DNA of 64,000 bases, from NCBI RefSeq assembly GCF_020085105.1, contig NC_058055.1, forward strand, positions 13,283,822-13,347,821, in the 5' to 3' direction. Position numbers and translations under genes: made by a program. The stretch comes from Siniperca chuatsi. Its lineage: Eukaryota > Chordata > Actinopteri > Centrarchiformes > Sinipercidae. Shown in pieces: positions 60,721 through 64,000 of the stretch. The notes below the pieces were generated by a model that searched no databases, had not been told where the DNA came from, and was given only the letters and a program-made list of their open reading frames with translations. Positions within the stretch are counted from its first letter, which is position 1, and each line of letters opens with the position of its first letter.

Positions 60721-63700
60721 CTGGAGAAGAAGTAATTTCTAAAGCAGCAGAGAAACAGCAAGTTTAATGTAAAGGATATGATATGATGAAGATCATTTTG
60801 GAAAAATTGCCACATTCAAGTCCCTGAAAATCCCTCAGATGTGGTATTTTAAAATCACAAGCCTTGCATGTCTTATTCAAAACCATACAACCATAAATAA
60901 TCAACAAAATACATGACAGGTGATGCAGAAATCCTGCTCTCACATGGATGACCTTTAACCAGCAGGATGACTCGAAACATCACGCAGTGCAGATTGTATT
61001 GTGAAAACTATCAAGCGTGCAGTATTATCTGAGAGAAGAGTTTGCTTTACTGCGTCATCAAAGCGAGTCCTGCACGTCCCTCTGTATGTCTGTGTCTCTA
61101 TTTCATATTCCAGTCACAAGCCGTGTGGTGCAACTGCTCAAAGGGTACGATTTGATATTTTGGATTTTTTTGGGGGTTTGATAAGTTTCATGCCTCAAGG
61201 TCTGTCTGGGATGGGATGGCTGCACGCAGAGAACGTGCGTGCTCAACACGCTCGTGACCACAGTCGTTTTAGCTTGATACCCGTGATGAAAAAAAGGAAT
61301 CTAGAAAAAAAAAGAAAGAATGGAAACATTTACATTCAGTTTGCAAGTATGCTGAAGACGCTGTGAACATCTTTGAGTGCTCACAGCGTGCGCCTACGTC
61401 TGTGCGTGTCCACATACTTGTGTGCGTGTGTTACAAATTAATGCACTTGTAAGACTATTATTTGTGATATTATTTTGTGCAATTGCAAGTGTGTATGTGT
61501 AGGTGCGTGTGTGTACAGTGTGTCTAAATTGGAAGGCTGTAATTAAATGCGTAGACCTCTCCACTATCTCCTCCTCCAGCCAGCGCCAGTGACGCACAAA
61601 CCGCAGCACAGCCATGAGTCATCAGGCCCCCAGGATCACCACCCCTCCTTCTATCTCTCTATCCCTGCCTCCATCCACCTCTACACAGCTCTCTATAACC
61701 CTCTCTACCTCTCACCACACATTCCTATGTCCCACTCTTTCTAAATTACCCACCATCACGCGCACGATGTGAGCAGCTGCTTTTCCCCTGTACACTCCTT
61801 GAGATTCGTGCTCAATTTCCACCTCAATCCGACACGCTCCCGATTATCTCTCCACATCTGGCCATTGCTCTCTCTACCACATCCCCGCCACCTTCCCTCT
61901 TCACTCGATCTGTCTTTACCTTCTTTATCTCCCCTGTTAACCTCTCCACGCCCACCCGTGAACCGGTGGGTTATTAAGTTTGTCACAGTTGCAGGCAGAT
62001 AGGGAACAGAAGGGCGACATTGCGAGGAAAAAGGAGAAAGAGGGAGTTATGGGGAGATATAGGAGATGGGCTCAAATTGTGAGGAGAAAAGATGGTGGGA
62101 GAAGACGGCGAGCGAAAAAGAGCAGCTGTGACAGTGCGAGGAGTGGAGAACGAGAGAAAGAGAGGGAGAGCATGATTTGAGGCATTTGCCACCTGGCGTC
62201 CTGAATCATTATCTGACTCATGCTAATCTCTTATCTTCTCAGCCAAACACATACACACTGCGCTCACACTACTAAGATTTTTTTAAACTAGCACACAAGG
62301 AGTCAAAGCAGAATTTCTGAGTGTCAGACCGGGTTAAGAGAAGCGAAGTCACGGGGCACCGGAGAGTAGGGATGAGCAACACTCAAAGGACGGAGAGGAG
62401 AGAATCTCTCTCGACTGTCTGACGAAGTCTCCGAAGTGGTTAAAGAGGAAAAAGGGGATGTTTCATTTCCATCTCTCTGAGTGTTTATGATATGAGTAGG
62501 AAGGGAGAGCATATTAAATGTATGACTCATAAATGTGTGTGCCTCTGTGCCCCACCAACGCCCTGCAGAGAAGGTTGCATCCACTGCTGCAGGAGGGATC
62601 CAATTTTTTTTCGTGCTTTACTTGGTGTGGTTATCCAATTAGTTACACAAAACATGTGGCTAAGCGGATGTCTGCCAATATGCTTCTGTTCCTGATAGAT
62701 GTTTTATCCCCAGGAGAGCCTTCACGAATGTGTAGCAAAGCTGTCTGATGAAATATTACATTTTGAGTGCAATAGTTTTTGTATTCGGCATTAGTTGTTT
62801 CATTTTGACAGAGGGGATCATGCACTATTATCCTCTGAGCTGACAGTGATAATTCAAGGTATTCTGCTCACAGATGCCGTAAGCTGTGTGTTCATTAACA
62901 AAGCCACGCGGCTTGATTGTACAAGGGTTTCCCAAAGTGTGAGTAATATTTATTATCTTGCTCCAACATGTGCGCATTAATCGTGTGTACATCTTAATGT
63001 GATTGAACCCAAAAATTATACGTGTAAATCTTTATTTAGAATAAGCTTTATCTGTAAAAACTAAAAATAATACAACAACCCCACAACAACTGATACAGAA
63101 TAGTGTATAAATGTGCCTCTGGAGCCTTCAAGACAGCAATGCTCTGGTACAAAAGAACATGTGTGCCACCTCTTCACTCATGTCAATTTCGAAGTTTGTG
63201 ATTAACAAGAGGGACACCGGTTGCATACATATGCAGGGAACACACAACACAACTCTCCCTTCAGCACTGATAATTCAAAATCCAAGCACTGCAGTGGGCG
63301 ATTGACTCAACGTTATGGTACTAGATGCTACTCCACTGGAGTACCCCACATTTATTTCAAACATTTGAAATATTTATGGCTTGAATTTGGACTTTGCCTA
63401 AAGCAGACTTTGAAGAATGCAGACTTTTAATAGCCCATGAGAGTTGAGCTCAGAAAAAAGAAATATGCCTAGCAAACACTGTCGGTTGGTGATAATATCT
63501 CTGTGTGTGGGATTTAAATGATTGCCTCTAGCCTACATAGCCTAATTTCTGAATATATCTTTCTGCCTAAGCTTTTCAGAGTGGCTACACAAACAAAGTA
63601 ATATACTTCAAATATGTGTGCGGGAAAAAAAACTATTTATATTTGCAGATATGAAATGTCTCATGAGTAGATTTAAATTCCATAATAAAGATTATCTGAG

Positions 63701-64000
63701 AAATTTAGCCTTTTATTCCTTCAGTTAAGGATTCTGTTTGTTCTGAGGCTTTGTTAAGGATCCCTGTGGATGTGAGTCATTTCAACTTTAATCTCTCATT
63801 TTCCTTCTTAGTATAACAGTATGTCTTTATTTAAAATGTGTTCTGTCTCCAACTTTAAATGTTAAGTAAACTGCAGTGAAACTAAACAAAGAACAAATGA
63901 AGTAAACTTAAATACAGTCATACATCATTTTGTTATATGTTATTGGATTACGTGGACACAGTTATTGTCTGATAGTCTGGGGACCTTTGCTGCATCGCGT
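60721..64000. other. Intergenic, no gene seen
   Basis: Pyrimidine-rich (61625-61740, 61880-61945) and purine-rich (62000-62170) tracts explain most of the ORFs. No recognisable coding exon lies on either strand up to the window end. Confidence 0.5.

Noticed and set aside
61001-61366. 121-codon ORF on the plus strand
   Set aside because: It has no recognisable family and poor codon character, and there are no splice-supported neighbours. I found nothing to make it a gene.

Overview
This window is nuclear DNA from a ray-finned fish, most likely a percomorph. The sequence is AT-rich and has split genes with GT/AG introns, many CA microsatellites, and dispersed repeats that I recognise as typical of percomorph genomes. 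None of the coding content is bacterial. The coding regions were assembled by hand from short exons, splice sites and reading phase, so exon ends are exact where two phases agree and approximate in untranslated regions.

Layout: (1) 814-2814, minus strand: the first seven exons of CCT8 (chaperonin TRiC theta); the rest of the gene lies beyond base 1. (2) 3785-9050, minus: PIMREG (FAM64A), a mitotic regulator, with a 5' untranslated exon and a possible cell-cycle promoter element. (3) 12792-15447, minus: TMIGD1, a two-Ig-domain membrane adhesion protein. (4) 15576-26900: mostly mobile-element debris, with Ty3/gypsy LTR fragments, a truncated gypsy gag/pol, a decayed Harbinger transposase and foldback elements. 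(5) 26953-40283, plus: a complete 17-exon SLC47A (MATE) organic cation/proton antiporter gene. (6) 43968-48421, minus: a second SLC47A copy, tail-to-tail with the first. It keeps its splice sites and most of its reading frame, but lacks two exons and has two more frame-breaking changes, so I call it a pseudogene. (7) 48600-64000: no gene that I can defend, only simple repeats, purine-rich tracts, one MITE, a perfect RFX-type palindrome, a long poly-G tract and one 42-nt exon-like segment.

The genes do not form a pathway. CCT8 folds proteins, PIMREG acts in mitosis, TMIGD1 and MATE are both epithelial (kidney and intestine in mammals). In human, CCT8 is on chromosome 21 and the others are on chromosome 17, so this order is specific to fish. 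I found no prokaryote-like system. The most interesting biology is the MATE pair: one copy is intact with a conservative change at a key acidic position, and the other combines intron loss with loss of two neighbouring exons.
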